DNA of 18,615 nt. It comes from CAYGWX01 sp964353855 [NCBI: uncultured bacterium] (GTDB lineage: Bacteria; Edwardsbacteria; CAYGWX01). The notes below the pieces were generated by a model, which was given only the letters and a program-made list of their open reading frames with translations, was not told the DNA's origin and did no database searches. Location of the stretch: positions 9,407 through 28,021 of the forward strand of contig CAYGWX010000025.1 in the NCBI GenBank assembly GCA_964353855.1, in the 5' to 3' direction. Positions 1 to 5,596 of this stretch are shown here, piece by piece. The translations under genes were made by a program, and so were the position numbers. Every line of letters starts with the position of its first letter. The first letter of the stretch is position 1.

Positions 1-168
1 TCATCGGGGCAGCCTCCTCTCGGCCTCGTCGATCACTCGGTTGATCGAGTACATCACGCCGAAGAACGTGTAGAAGAGCGTGGCCAGCACGAGGAACACC
101 GGCAGCCACAGCGGCAGGGTCAGCTTGATGCCCAGCGGCCATTGCCTGAAGTCGCCCGACCAGTTCAC
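1..168 (-). CDS. Small single-pass membrane protein, unknown function
   Basis: A 55-residue protein starting at GTG (168-166), whose first bases overlap the TGA of the upstream gene as GTGA, so translation is probably coupled. Residues about 16-42 form one long hydrophobic segment (LTLPLWLPVFLVLATLFYTF core) flanked by a short polar N-terminus containing K15 and a charged C-terminus (DEAERRLPR), which fits a single transmembrane helix. There is no signal-peptidase site and no enzyme motif. It is the second gene of a leftward operon that runs against all other genes here. A longer open frame extends upstream but is only a shadow of the neighbouring gene. A holin-like or superinfection role is possible for a protein of this size, but nothing in the sequence decides this. 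The downstream neighbour is outside the window. Confidence 0.6.
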   Translation of the reverse strand: MNWSGDFRQWPLGIKLTLPLWLPVFLVLATLFYTFFGVMYSINRVIDEAERRLPR

Positions 169-521
169 AGCGCCTCCACCATCGCCTTGAGCGCGGGCAG
201 CTGCTCGATCGGCACCTGCGAGAGGCGATCGACGCTGAACTGTTCCTTGAGCATGGCGCGGATCTCGGCGTCCTTGCCGGCCTTGGCCTTCTCGACCATC
301 ACCGCGCGCACCTCGTCGGCGCTGATGGCCTTGACCACCTTCGGCTTCTTGGGTTTCTCGGGTGCGGGGGCGGGTGCCGGCGGGGCGGGCTGCTTGTCCT
401 GCGGGATGGCGTGTGTGGGTGCGGGAGCGTTCATCTGCCGATTGGCGATCAGCTCCTCGATCACGTGGCGCGCTGCGATGAGGTGCTCGAGCTGGTCCGT
501 ACCGTTGACGATGACTTGCAT
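165..521 (-). CDS. Small phage protein with Pro/Ala/Lys linker and conserved C-terminal helical domain
   Basis: A 118-residue protein. The chosen start is ATG 521-519, because GGAG (531-528) lies 6 bases upstream; an in-frame TTG at 584 lies inside the candidate promoter and has no ribosome binding site. Residues 1-29 look helical (DQLEHLIAARHVIEELIANR). Residues about 30-62 are a flexible Pro/Ala/Lys linker (PAPPAPAPAPEKPKKPK). Residues 65-118 form a compact helical domain (AISADEVRAVMVEKAKAGKD, then QVPIEQLPALKAMVEAL). From memory this C-terminal pattern, EVRAV...K..AGK..E...L....V..LS.V....L..L...., recurs in many phage proteins of unknown function, some misannotated as rRNA biogenesis protein. 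It may bind protein or DNA. First gene of a leftward operon. Confidence 0.7.
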   Translation of the reverse strand: MQVIVNGTDQLEHLIAARHVIEELIANRQMNAPAPTHAIPQDKQPAPPAPAPAPEKPKKPKVVKAISADEVRAVMVEKAKAGKDAEIRAMLKEQFSVDRLSQVPIEQLPALKAMVEAL

Positions 522-527
522 CGGGTT

Positions 528-531
528 CTCC
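528..531 (-). promoter_or_regulatory. Ribosome binding site deciding the 521 start
   Basis: GGAG on the minus strand, 6 bases before ATG 521-519. It favours this start over the TTG at 584, which would place the candidate promoter inside the coding sequence. Confidence 0.6.
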
Positions 532-540
532 GGGTTCACG

Positions 541-569
541 TTGATGGGGCCCCGATTCTGCGCTACAGT
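541..569 (+). promoter_or_regulatory. Candidate sigma70 promoter, rightward
   Basis: TTGATG (541-546), a 17-base spacer, then TACAGT (564-569); each hexamer matches 4 of 6 consensus bases. Transcription would start near 576 and run into the RHH regulator gene. It overlaps a leftward candidate promoter on the other strand. Found by eye only. Confidence 0.4.
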
Positions 570-584
570 TTCCACGCGTGTCAA
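555..584 (-). promoter_or_regulatory. Candidate sigma70 promoter, leftward
   Basis: On the minus strand TTGACA (584-579, perfect -35), an 18-base spacer and CAGAAT (560-555, 4 of 6). Transcription would start near 548 and drive the two leftward genes. It interleaves with the rightward promoter, so only one can probably be occupied at a time. Confidence 0.45.
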
Positions 585-592
585 CTACACGC
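576..592. promoter_or_regulatory. Inverted repeat, candidate operator
   Basis: GCGTGT (576-581), 5-base spacer, ACACGC (587-592): a perfect 6-bp inverted repeat. It covers part of the leftward -35 box and the presumed start point of the rightward promoter. An adjacent 8-bp palindrome CACGCGTG lies at 573-580. RHH proteins commonly bind such short repeats and repress their own promoter, so the product of the next gene is the natural candidate. This is inference. Confidence 0.4.
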
Positions 593-614
593 ATCAACCC
601 ACAGGAGAATCACT

Positions 615-800
615 ATGCCCCGTCCGAAAAAAGCCAGTACCCCCAAGGGTATCAAGACGTACCCGAAGCACCAGGTGAACGTCACAATGTCACCGGAGAC
701 CTACGCGGCGCTCAAGACGATGGCGGCCGACCAGCGCCGGCAGATGAGCAACATGGCGAGGCTCATCCTCGAGGATGCCACGGGAACGGCACCCGAGTAA
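615..800 (+). CDS. Ribbon-helix-helix (Arc/CopG-like) transcriptional regulator
   Basis: A 61-residue protein with a basic N-terminal arm (residues 1-18, rich in Lys/Pro) and an RHH-type core. QVNVTMS (20-26) is the predicted beta strand that enters the DNA major groove, PETYAALKTMAADQRR (27-42) helix A, and SNMARLILEDAT (45-56) helix B. Length and layout are typical of phage Arc/CopG repressors, which act as dimers of two intertwined chains. The start has GGAG (604-607) 7 bases upstream. The gene faces away from the leftward operon and lies beside a candidate operator, so autoregulation and control of the divergent switch are likely but inferred. It is followed by a strong hairpin before the replication gene. 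Confidence 0.8.
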   Translation: MPRPKKASTPKGIKTYPKHQVNVTMSPETYAALKTMAADQRRQMSNMARLILEDATGTAPE

Positions 801-824
801 GCTGCCCCCTCCCCAGAAGTGAAA

Positions 825-855
825 GAGCCCCGCAGGCGCGTGACCTGCGGGGCTC
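825..855 (+). terminator. 12-bp GC-rich hairpin between regulator and replication gene
   Basis: GAGCCCCGCAGG (825-836) and CCTGCGGGGCTC (844-855) pair perfectly around a 7-base loop. No U-tract follows on the plus strand; on the minus strand a short CTTTC follows. It may act as a partial terminator, attenuator or mRNA end-protecting stem limiting flow from the RHH gene into the primase gene. Confidence 0.5.
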
Positions 856-875
856 AGTGTCCCATCCACCCGGAG

Positions 876-882
876 AGGAGGT
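876..882 (+). promoter_or_regulatory. Near-perfect ribosome binding site setting the primase start
   Basis: AGGAGGT lies 8 bases before GTG 891. An upstream in-frame GTG at 819 has no such site and would put the 825-855 hairpin inside the coding sequence, so 891 is chosen. Confidence 0.75.
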
Positions 883-890
883 ACGAACTC

Positions 891-2864
891 GTGAACGATA
901 GCACAGGCAAGGGGCCCTTTGGCAAGAGGTCGAGGCTGCTCGACGAGAACGGCTACCACGTGGTGCCCGCGCTGGGCAAGCGGGTGCTGCTGAAGGACTG
1001 GACCGGGTACCAGTACAAGCCCACCGACGCAACGAAGTACGCCGACCACAACATCGGCATCCTGACCAAGTTCACGCCCACGCTGGACGTGGACATCACC
1101 GAGCCGGCGGACGCCGAGGCCGTGCGGGCGCTGCTGCCGCGCGGGGCCCCGGTCAGGTACGGCCGCAAGGGCTTCGCCATGCCCTTCCAACTGGGTGCCG
1201 GCACGGCGCCCTTCAGGAAGATCACGGTCGACCTGCGCGCGCCGGGCGGCGCCCACGACCGCATCGAGTTCCTCGCCGACGGGCAGCAGGTCATCGTGGA
1301 GGGCATCCACCCTGACACCGGGCAGCCCTACCGATGGAACGGCGCGGGCGACCTCGGCACGGTGCCGCTGGCCAACCTTCCGGTGACCAACATCCAGCAG
1401 GCGCGTGGGCTGGTCCAGCGAATCGTCGACATGCTGCTCGAGCGGGGCTACCAGCTGCTCGAGCACGTGCCCGCGGCGGTCCAGAAGGCCGCAGGCGAGG
1501 CGATCGCCACGGCACGTGGCCTACCCCCCATGCCGCACGTCGAGGGCCTGCCTGACGTGCTCTGGCGGGCGCTCGACGTGCTCGACCCGACGCCGCGCGA
1601 GCAGTGGATCGCGGTCGGGCACCACCTCAAGGCGATCGGCGCAGGATGGGCACACGAGGCGTGGCTAGAGTGGAGCCGGCGGTCGCCGGCCTACCAGCCT
1701 GGCGACGAGGAGAGGTGGGACACGTTCCAGCCTGATCGATCGGGCGGCCAGCACGCGCTGCGTGTCATGGCCGGCGTGCCCGAGCCGATGGCCTTCGAGC
1801 CCGAGCCCGAGGCCCAGCGCACGCCCGATCCGAAGCGCAAGCGGGGGCCGCTGCTCGCCTGGCTGCAGGACGACACCCCACAGCCCAAGAGGTGGCTCAT
1901 CAAGGGCGTGCTCGAGCGCGGGACGGTAGCCGTGGTGTGGGGCCAGCCGGCCAGCTTCAAGTCCTTCCTCGCGCTCGACTGGGCCTTGTCGATCGCCTAC
2001 GGGGTGCCGTGGAACGGAAACCCGGTGCACACGGGCGAGGTGGTGTACGTGGCGGGCGAAGGGCACAGCGGGCTGACGCGACGCACGAGGGCGTGGCGCA
2101 CGGCGCGGGGTTTTCTTGATGAGCCCCTCGACGGTCGCATCGCTTTCAGCCACCGGGCCATCTCGCTCACCAAGGAGACCGTGGTCAGCGAGCGCGTGGG
2201 CGACCTGATCGAGGAGGTGCGTGCGGCGGGAAAGCACCCGAAGCTGTGGGTGATAGACACGGTGGCCCGCAACATGGCGGGAAACGAAAACGCGCAGCAG
2301 GACATGGGCGCCATGATCAAGGCGGCCACGGCGCTCATCGAGGCGTTCCCCGAGTCGACCGTGGTTTTCGTCCACCACGCCAACAAGGAGGGGGGCAAGA
2401 GGGGCAGCACCGTCCTGCAGGGCGACATCGACGCGGACTACAAGTGCGAGCGCGTCGAGGGGACGATGCAGATGACCCTGCACAGCACCAAGATGAAGGA
2501 CGACAGCGAGATGCCGAACACGCAGTTCGTTGCTCGGGTGGTCTCGATGGGCCGGCAGGTGGACGAGTTTGGCGAGGTGGAAGAGGTGCGGTCGCTGGTT
2601 CTGGAACCCAGCGTGCATGAACTGACCAACGAGGACGTGATGGACGACAGGATTCTTCAAGCGGTGCGGGAGCTTCGGGAGCAGGGCAAGGTTGCCTCGG
2701 TGCGGGCCATACGGCCGATGATCGGGGTCAGCCAGAACGACGTTCTGGCAGCCATCAGGAGCCTGCTCGACCGCGGGCAGCTGGTCAGGGCGGGCGGAAA
2801 GCAGGACGGGTACGCCCTCCCTTCAGGTGTTACTGAAGAGCCTGGAGACAATCCGTGGGACTAG
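891..2864 (+). CDS. Replication protein: primase-polymerase, PriCT, RecA-like ATPase, winged helix
   Basis: A 657-residue multidomain replication protein. Residues about 15-170 match the archaeo-eukaryotic primase (prim-pol) fold: GYHVVPA near residue 21, the metal-binding pair D66-V-D68, and the strand RIEFLADGQQVIVEGIHP (124-141) with a conserved His140. Residues about 215-300 resemble a PriCT-2 linker domain (WIAVGHHLKAIG, then LEWSRRSPAY). Residues about 335-560 form a RecA/RepA-like helicase ATPase with an unusual Walker A GQPASFKS (351-358), Walker B LWVIDT (Asp456) and a later HHANKEGGKRGST motif (from His495). Residues about 605-650 look like a winged helix (VRAIRPMIGVSQNDVLAAIR). It likely primes and unwinds phage DNA. 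The end of the gene runs into a repeat cluster that may be its target. Frame and domains are clear; exact activity is inferred. Confidence 0.85.
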   Translation: MNDSTGKGPFGKRSRLLDENGYHVVPALGKRVLLKDWTGYQYKPTDATKYADHNIGILTKFTPTLDVDITEPADAEAVRALLPRGAPVRYGRKGFAMPFQLGAGTAPFRKITVDLRAPGGAHDRIEFLADGQQVIVEGIHPDTGQPYRWNGAGDLGTVPLANLPVTNIQQARGLVQRIVDMLLERGYQLLEHVPAAVQKAAGEAIATARGLPPMPHVEGLPDVLWRALDVLDPTPREQWIAVGHHLKAIGAGWAHEAWLEWSRRSPAYQPGDEERWDTFQPDRSGGQHALRVMAGVPEPMAFEPEPEAQRTPDPKRKRGPLLAWLQDDTPQPKRWLIKGVLERGTVAVVWGQPASFKSFLALDWALSIAYGVPWNGNPVHTGEVVYVAGEGHSGLTRRTRAWRTARGFLDEPLDGRIAFSHRAISLTKETVVSERVGDLIEEVRAAGKHPKLWVIDTVARNMAGNENAQQDMGAMIKAATALIEAFPESTVVFVHHANKEGGKRGSTVLQGDIDADYKCERVEGTMQMTLHSTKMKDDSEMPNTQFVARVVSMGRQVDEFGEVEEVRSLVLEPSVHELTNEDVMDDRILQAVRELREQGKVASVRAIRPMIGVSQNDVLAAIRSLLDRGQLVRAGGKQDGYALPSGVTEEPGDNPWD

Positions 2865-2909
2865 GTGTTACCCTGTTACTCGGTGTTACTGGTAACGCAG
2901 TAACACCTA
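2862..2909. repeat. Nested inverted repeat at the end of the replication gene
   Basis: An outer 10-bp repeat, TAGGTGTTAC (2862-2871) with GTAACACCTA (2900-2909), begins on the primase stop codon. An inner 10-bp repeat, GGTGTTACTG (2882-2891) with CAGTAACACC (2898-2907), shares its right arm. Two alternative hairpins or cruciforms are therefore possible. Confidence 0.65.
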
Positions 2910-2925
2910 GAGGCGAAGCGGGTGA

Positions 2926-2971
2926 TGTGTTACTCCGTTACGGGGGACTAGTCCCGTAACGGAGTAACACA
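2926..2971. repeat. 19-bp perfect inverted repeat with palindromic centre
   Basis: The arms 2926-2944 and 2953-2971 are perfect reverse complements of 19 bases (TGTGTTACTCCGTTACGGG and its complement) around an 8-base centre. A 12-bp palindrome, GGGACTAGTCCC, covers 2944-2955 in a slightly shifted register. Each arm holds one octamer GTGTTACT and one CGTTACGG. No U-tract follows, so it is not a standard terminator; a protein-binding site or origin hairpin is more likely. Confidence 0.7.
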
Positions 2972-3010
2972 CCCGACGCGGGTTCAGTAACTCTGGAACA
3001 GGAGAGGACG

Positions 3011-3340
3011 ATGGAGTCGAAAATGTACAAGGCGGTGCTGGTTGGCGCCCCCGTGCCGTTCGAGCGTGCCACGAAAAAGTCGGGCGGCGCGGTGGACTGG
3101 TCGCTGCTGCGGTGCGAGGTCAGCCGGGTCGAGGTGGACTTCGGGAACCATGAAGTCACGCTACACCTGCCAGACTTCAACTGCACTGACATGACGGGCG
3201 CGATCTCGGTCGCCGTTCAGCTTGACCCCGAGGCCGAGGCGGTGATGGTGCCGCGCGCCGGGAAGCAGTACCCGCCCTACATCTACGTGAAGCGCGAGGA
3301 GGGCTGGCGCTACTACGAGCTGGAAGAGTCTGCGCCGTGA
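3011..3340 (+). CDS. Hypothetical phage protein
   Basis: A 109-residue soluble protein with no recognised domain. The start ATG has AGGAG (3000-3004) 6 bases upstream. The sequence begins MESKMYKAVLVGAPVPFERA and is rich in alternating hydrophobic residues (SRVEVDFGNHEVTLHLPDF, ISVAVQLDPEAEAVMVP), suggesting a mostly beta fold. The end is YPPYIYVKREEGWRYYELEE. No signal peptide, membrane segment or metal site is visible. It sits between the repeat cluster and the late promoter, so it may be an early or middle gene expressed with the replication protein. Its function is not predictable from what can be seen. Confidence 0.75.
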   Translation: MESKMYKAVLVGAPVPFERATKKSGGAVDWSLLRCEVSRVEVDFGNHEVTLHLPDFNCTDMTGAISVAVQLDPEAEAVMVPRAGKQYPPYIYVKREEGWRYYELEESAP

Positions 3341-3347
3341 CGCACCG

Positions 3348-3377
3348 TTGACCCGGCCATACCCCGTGCCGTATCCT
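3348..3377 (+). promoter_or_regulatory. Candidate promoter for the packaging and structural operon
   Basis: TTGACC (3348-3353, 5 of 6), an 18-base spacer and TATCCT (3372-3377, 4 of 6). It sits just after the TGA of the hypothetical gene (3340) and ahead of the first packaging gene. The transcript would start near 3384. It is the only good match seen before the long rightward gene run. Confidence 0.45.
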
Positions 3378-3438
3378 TGCGCCTAGCGTGCCCGTGGCCA
3401 CCCCGGCGGCGGGCGCGTCCGCGCACCTGGAGCCGGTC

Positions 3439-3513
3439 ATGGCCAAGAAACCCAGCAAGCCCGCCCCCCAGCCCATGCCGAAGCGTGGCGGCGGGGGCAA
3501 GCGTGGCTGCTGA
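3439..3513 (+). CDS. 24-residue basic Lys/Pro/Gly peptide upstream of the small terminase
   Basis: A small frame begins at ATG 3439 with GGAG (3429-3432) 6 bases upstream, the best ribosome binding site in this stretch. It encodes MAKKPSKPAPQPMPK, then a run RGGGGKRGC and TGA (3511-3513). It carries seven Lys/Arg and no acidic residue, so it could bind nucleic acid, or it may be only a leader whose translation opens the start of the small terminase gene, which it overlaps by 11 bases. It is too short for homology by eye. Similar very short Lys/Gly-rich frames occur in late operons of other phages (recollection, not checked). Confidence 0.45.
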   Translation: MAKKPSKPAPQPMPKRGGGGKRGC

Positions 3514-4042
3514 CTGGCCCGAGGACGGGCCAGAAGGCGCCCAGGAGCCGCGCGCCGCGGTTCCCCGGGGGGTACTGACCCCCGAGCTTCGCGAGGCCCT
3601 CTGCGGGCTTGTATCGGCCGGCCGGAGCGTGCCGAAGGCGATCGCCGCGTGCGGCGTCAGCGAGTCGGTCTTCTGGAAGTGGCACGCCGAGGATGTCGAG
3701 TTCCGGGCGGCCGTGCAGGCCGCGCGCACGCTCGGTGTCGAGAAGCTCGCCGACGAGATCATCGAGATCGCCGAGGAGAAGACCGACCCGCGCCACCGCC
3801 AGGTGCGCATCGACGCGCGCAAGTGGCTGCTGTCGAAGCTGCTGCCGAGGCGCTACGGTGACAAGCTCGACCTGAATGTCGGCCAACGGGAGCGGGATGA
3901 GCACGATTACACCGACGCGGAACTCGCCGCAATCGTGGCTGAAGGCCGCCGAGCTATTGCAGAGGCGCAGCGCAGCGCGGCAGTCTCTGAAGGCCTTCGT
4001 TCAGTGGACGACCCCTCGCTGGACGAGCGGGCCGATCCATGA
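3503..4042 (+). CDS. terS: Terminase small subunit, Sf6 gp1-like
   Basis: A 179-residue protein that would recognise phage DNA and start packaging with the large subunit. The start chosen is GTG 3503, overlapping the short peptide upstream; a longer frame exists, but its N-terminus is a low-complexity shadow. A helix-turn-helix region covers about residues 30-65 (SVPKAIAACGVSESVFWKWH, with FWKW at 57-60). An oligomerisation region follows (AARTLGVEKLADEIIEIAEE), then the hallmark D104-ARKWLLSKLLPRRYGDK, close to the RLRVDTRKWALARMNPRKYGDK-type block of Sf6 gp1 and relatives. The length is a little above Sf6 gp1. The last 48 or so residues are read in a frame that overlaps the large terminase gene. 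Confidence 0.85.
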   Translation: MAADWPEDGPEGAQEPRAAVPRGVLTPELREALCGLVSAGRSVPKAIAACGVSESVFWKWHAEDVEFRAAVQAARTLGVEKLADEIIEIAEEKTDPRHRQVRIDARKWLLSKLLPRRYGDKLDLNVGQRERDEHDYTDAELAAIVAEGRRAIAEAQRSAAVSEGLRSVDDPSLDERADP

Positions 4043-5405
4043 CCAGATATGCACGGCCTTCGATCGAGTCGCGCGTGGCGAGGTCGACAGGCTCATGCTC
4101 CTGTGCCCGCCCCAGCACGGCAAGAGCACGATCGCCAGCCGGCGCGTGCCGGCGTTCCTGCTCGGCACGAGGCCGCACTGGGAGATCATCTGTGCCTCGG
4201 CCACTAGGCCCCTCGCCGAAGAGTTTGGCGCCGCGGTTCGCAACTGCGTCGACTCGCGTGAGTACCGGACACTGTTCCCTAGCGTCAAGCTGTCCGAGGA
4301 TACGACGGCCAAGGGACGTTGGACCACGAGTGAAGGCGGCGGCTATCACGCTGTTGGCATCGGTAGTGCGCTTATGGGTCGCGGCGCGGAGATAGGAGTC
4401 ATCGATGACCCGTTCGCCACATGGGAAGACGCACAGTCCGCACTCGAGCAGCAGCGAGTGTGGCAGTGGTACACGGGCACCTTCTACAACCGGGTCAGGC
4501 CCGGCGGCGCGATCGTCGTCATCCAGCATCGAATGCACGTCAACGACCTCGTTGGCCGGCTCCTCGACGCAGAGAAGGAAGGCGGCGACAAGTGGGACGT
4601 GGTCAAGCTCGCGGCAGACACCGAGAATCCTCCTTGGCCGGCCAGGTATGACCGTGCCGCTCTGGAGCGAATCAAGATGAACACCGACACGCGCCAGTGG
4701 TCGGCGCTGTACATGCAGGAGCCGGTGGCCGCGGGCGGTGGAGAGTTCAAGCGCGACTGGATCGAGTGGTACGACGAGCAGCCCGAGACGGTCGGGGGCA
4801 ACTGCAACAAGTACGTCCTGATCGACCCGGCCAGCGGCCGCCGCAAGGACAAGAACAACGACTTCACGAGCATGTGGGTCATCGGCTGCGCCGAGGACCG
4901 CAACCACTACGTGCTCGACCTGATCCGCGACAAGCTCACCTTGACGGAGCGCGCCGACACGCTGATGCGCCTGCACCGCAAGTGGAAGCCATACCAGGTA
5001 CGGTATGAGCACATCGGCATGCAGGGCGACATCGAGTTCATCCGCGAGCGCCAGCGGCAGCAGAACTATCGCTTCTCCATCACCGAGGTGGGTGGCACGG
5101 TCGAGAAGGACACGCGCATCAGGCGCCTGCTGCCGCTGTTCGAGCAGCGCCGCCTGTGGTTCCCGCACACCATCCACCGCACGCAGTGGGACGGCGTCAC
5201 GCGCAACCTCGTCGAGCAGTTCATCGAGGACGAGCTGCTTCCGTTCCCCGGCTCGAGGCACGACGACTCGCTCGACGGGCTGTCGCGGCTATGCGAGCCC
5301 GAGCTGCCGATCGTCTGGCCTCGAGGCGATATCGACGAGGACGAGAAGAAGGACCGATATGCGAACAGGCATCGCGCAAAACCTAGCGCGTGGGCGGCGA
5401 TATGA
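3897..5405 (+). CDS. terL: Terminase large subunit (packaging ATPase and nuclease)
   Basis: A 502-residue DNA-packaging motor. The ATPase has Walker A PPQHGKST (71-78) and Walker B GVIDD (D170, D171). A coupling-type stretch, IVVIQHRMHVNDLVGRL, stands where relatives have TRWHxxDLxG. The C-terminal RNase H-like nuclease shows D310 in LIDPASG, E371 in RYEHIGMQ, and the D456-D457-S-L-D460 cluster in RHDDSLDGL. All expected acidic catalytic residues are present. ATG 3897 (GGGAG 4 bases upstream) was chosen over ATG 3876. Either way the gene overlaps the small subunit in another frame by about 150 bases. The overlap is credible because conserved N-terminal sequence (ARQSLKAFVQWTTPRW) is encoded inside it. 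It ends ATGA, overlapping the next start. Confidence 0.92.
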   Translation: MSTITPTRNSPQSWLKAAELLQRRSAARQSLKAFVQWTTPRWTSGPIHDQICTAFDRVARGEVDRLMLLCPPQHGKSTIASRRVPAFLLGTRPHWEIICASATRPLAEEFGAAVRNCVDSREYRTLFPSVKLSEDTTAKGRWTTSEGGGYHAVGIGSALMGRGAEIGVIDDPFATWEDAQSALEQQRVWQWYTGTFYNRVRPGGAIVVIQHRMHVNDLVGRLLDAEKEGGDKWDVVKLAADTENPPWPARYDRAALERIKMNTDTRQWSALYMQEPVAAGGGEFKRDWIEWYDEQPETVGGNCNKYVLIDPASGRRKDKNNDFTSMWVIGCAEDRNHYVLDLIRDKLTLTERADTLMRLHRKWKPYQVRYEHIGMQGDIEFIRERQRQQNYRFSITEVGGTVEKDTRIRRLLPLFEQRRLWFPHTIHRTQWDGVTRNLVEQFIEDELLPFPGSRHDDSLDGLSRLCEPELPIVWPRGDIDEDEKKDRYANRHRAKPSAWAAI

Positions 5406-5596
5406 AAAAGCGTGAGCTTTTGGGGCGCATCGAGTGGCTGGAGAAGCGCGTGTCAGACCTGGAGGCGCGGCCGCTGGTGACATACCCCCAGCCGTATTGG
5501 GTGCCATACACTTCGCCGACGCCGTGGATTCAGCCCACCATCATCGGCGACCCCATGCCGGGTGACCGGATCATCGTCACCTGTGGAGTGAACTAA
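5402..5596 (+). CDS. Small protein with N-terminal coiled coil and Pro/Tyr-rich tail
   Basis: A 64-residue protein whose ATG overlaps the terminase stop by 4 bases (ATGA), so it is likely translated by re-initiation. An in-frame GTG at 5390 has no binding site and was rejected. Residues 1-22 (KKRELLGRIEWLEKRVSDLE) carry leucine-type heptads and should form a short coiled coil. The remainder is rich in Pro, Tyr and Trp (PQPYWVPYTSPTPWIQP) and probably extended. It lies between the large terminase and portal genes and directly abuts the portal start (TAAATG). It may be a virion or packaging accessory, but no family is recognised. Confidence 0.7.
   Translation: MKKRELLGRIEWLEKRVSDLEARPLVTYPQPYWVPYTSPTPWIQPTIIGDPMPGDRIIVTCGVN

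Larger units (their letters stand above)
2827..2992. repeat. GTGTTACT iteron-like cluster, candidate replication origin or operator array
   Basis: Five perfect copies of the octamer GTGTTACT lie here: direct at 2827, 2883 and 2927; inverted at 2899-2906 and 2963-2970. A 7/8 copy, GTGTTACC, is at 2865. Counting the core GTTAC/GTAAC alone gives about eleven occurrences in 166 bases. The first copy is inside the 3' end of the replication gene, in the dyad CTTCAG-GTGTTA-CTGAAG (2821-2838). The rest fill the noncoding gap to 3010. Repeats next to the initiator/helicase gene are the usual setting of phage and plasmid origins; an operator array is the alternative. Confidence 0.6.

Noticed and set aside
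1-168. Naming the 55-residue membrane protein a holin
   Set aside because: It has one helix and no nearby endolysin or spanin; size alone does not support the name.
522-584. TTG start at 584 for the leftward protein
   Set aside because: TTGACA there fits a -35 box and no ribosome binding site precedes it; ATG 521 has GGAG at 6 bases.
819-890. GTG 819 as start of the replication protein
   Set aside because: No binding site; it would include the 825-855 hairpin; AGGAGGT sits 8 bases before GTG 891.
690-2660. Long minus-strand open frames across the replication gene
   Set aside because: They mirror third-position GC of the real plus-strand gene, lack binding sites and have low-complexity Arg/His/Leu content.
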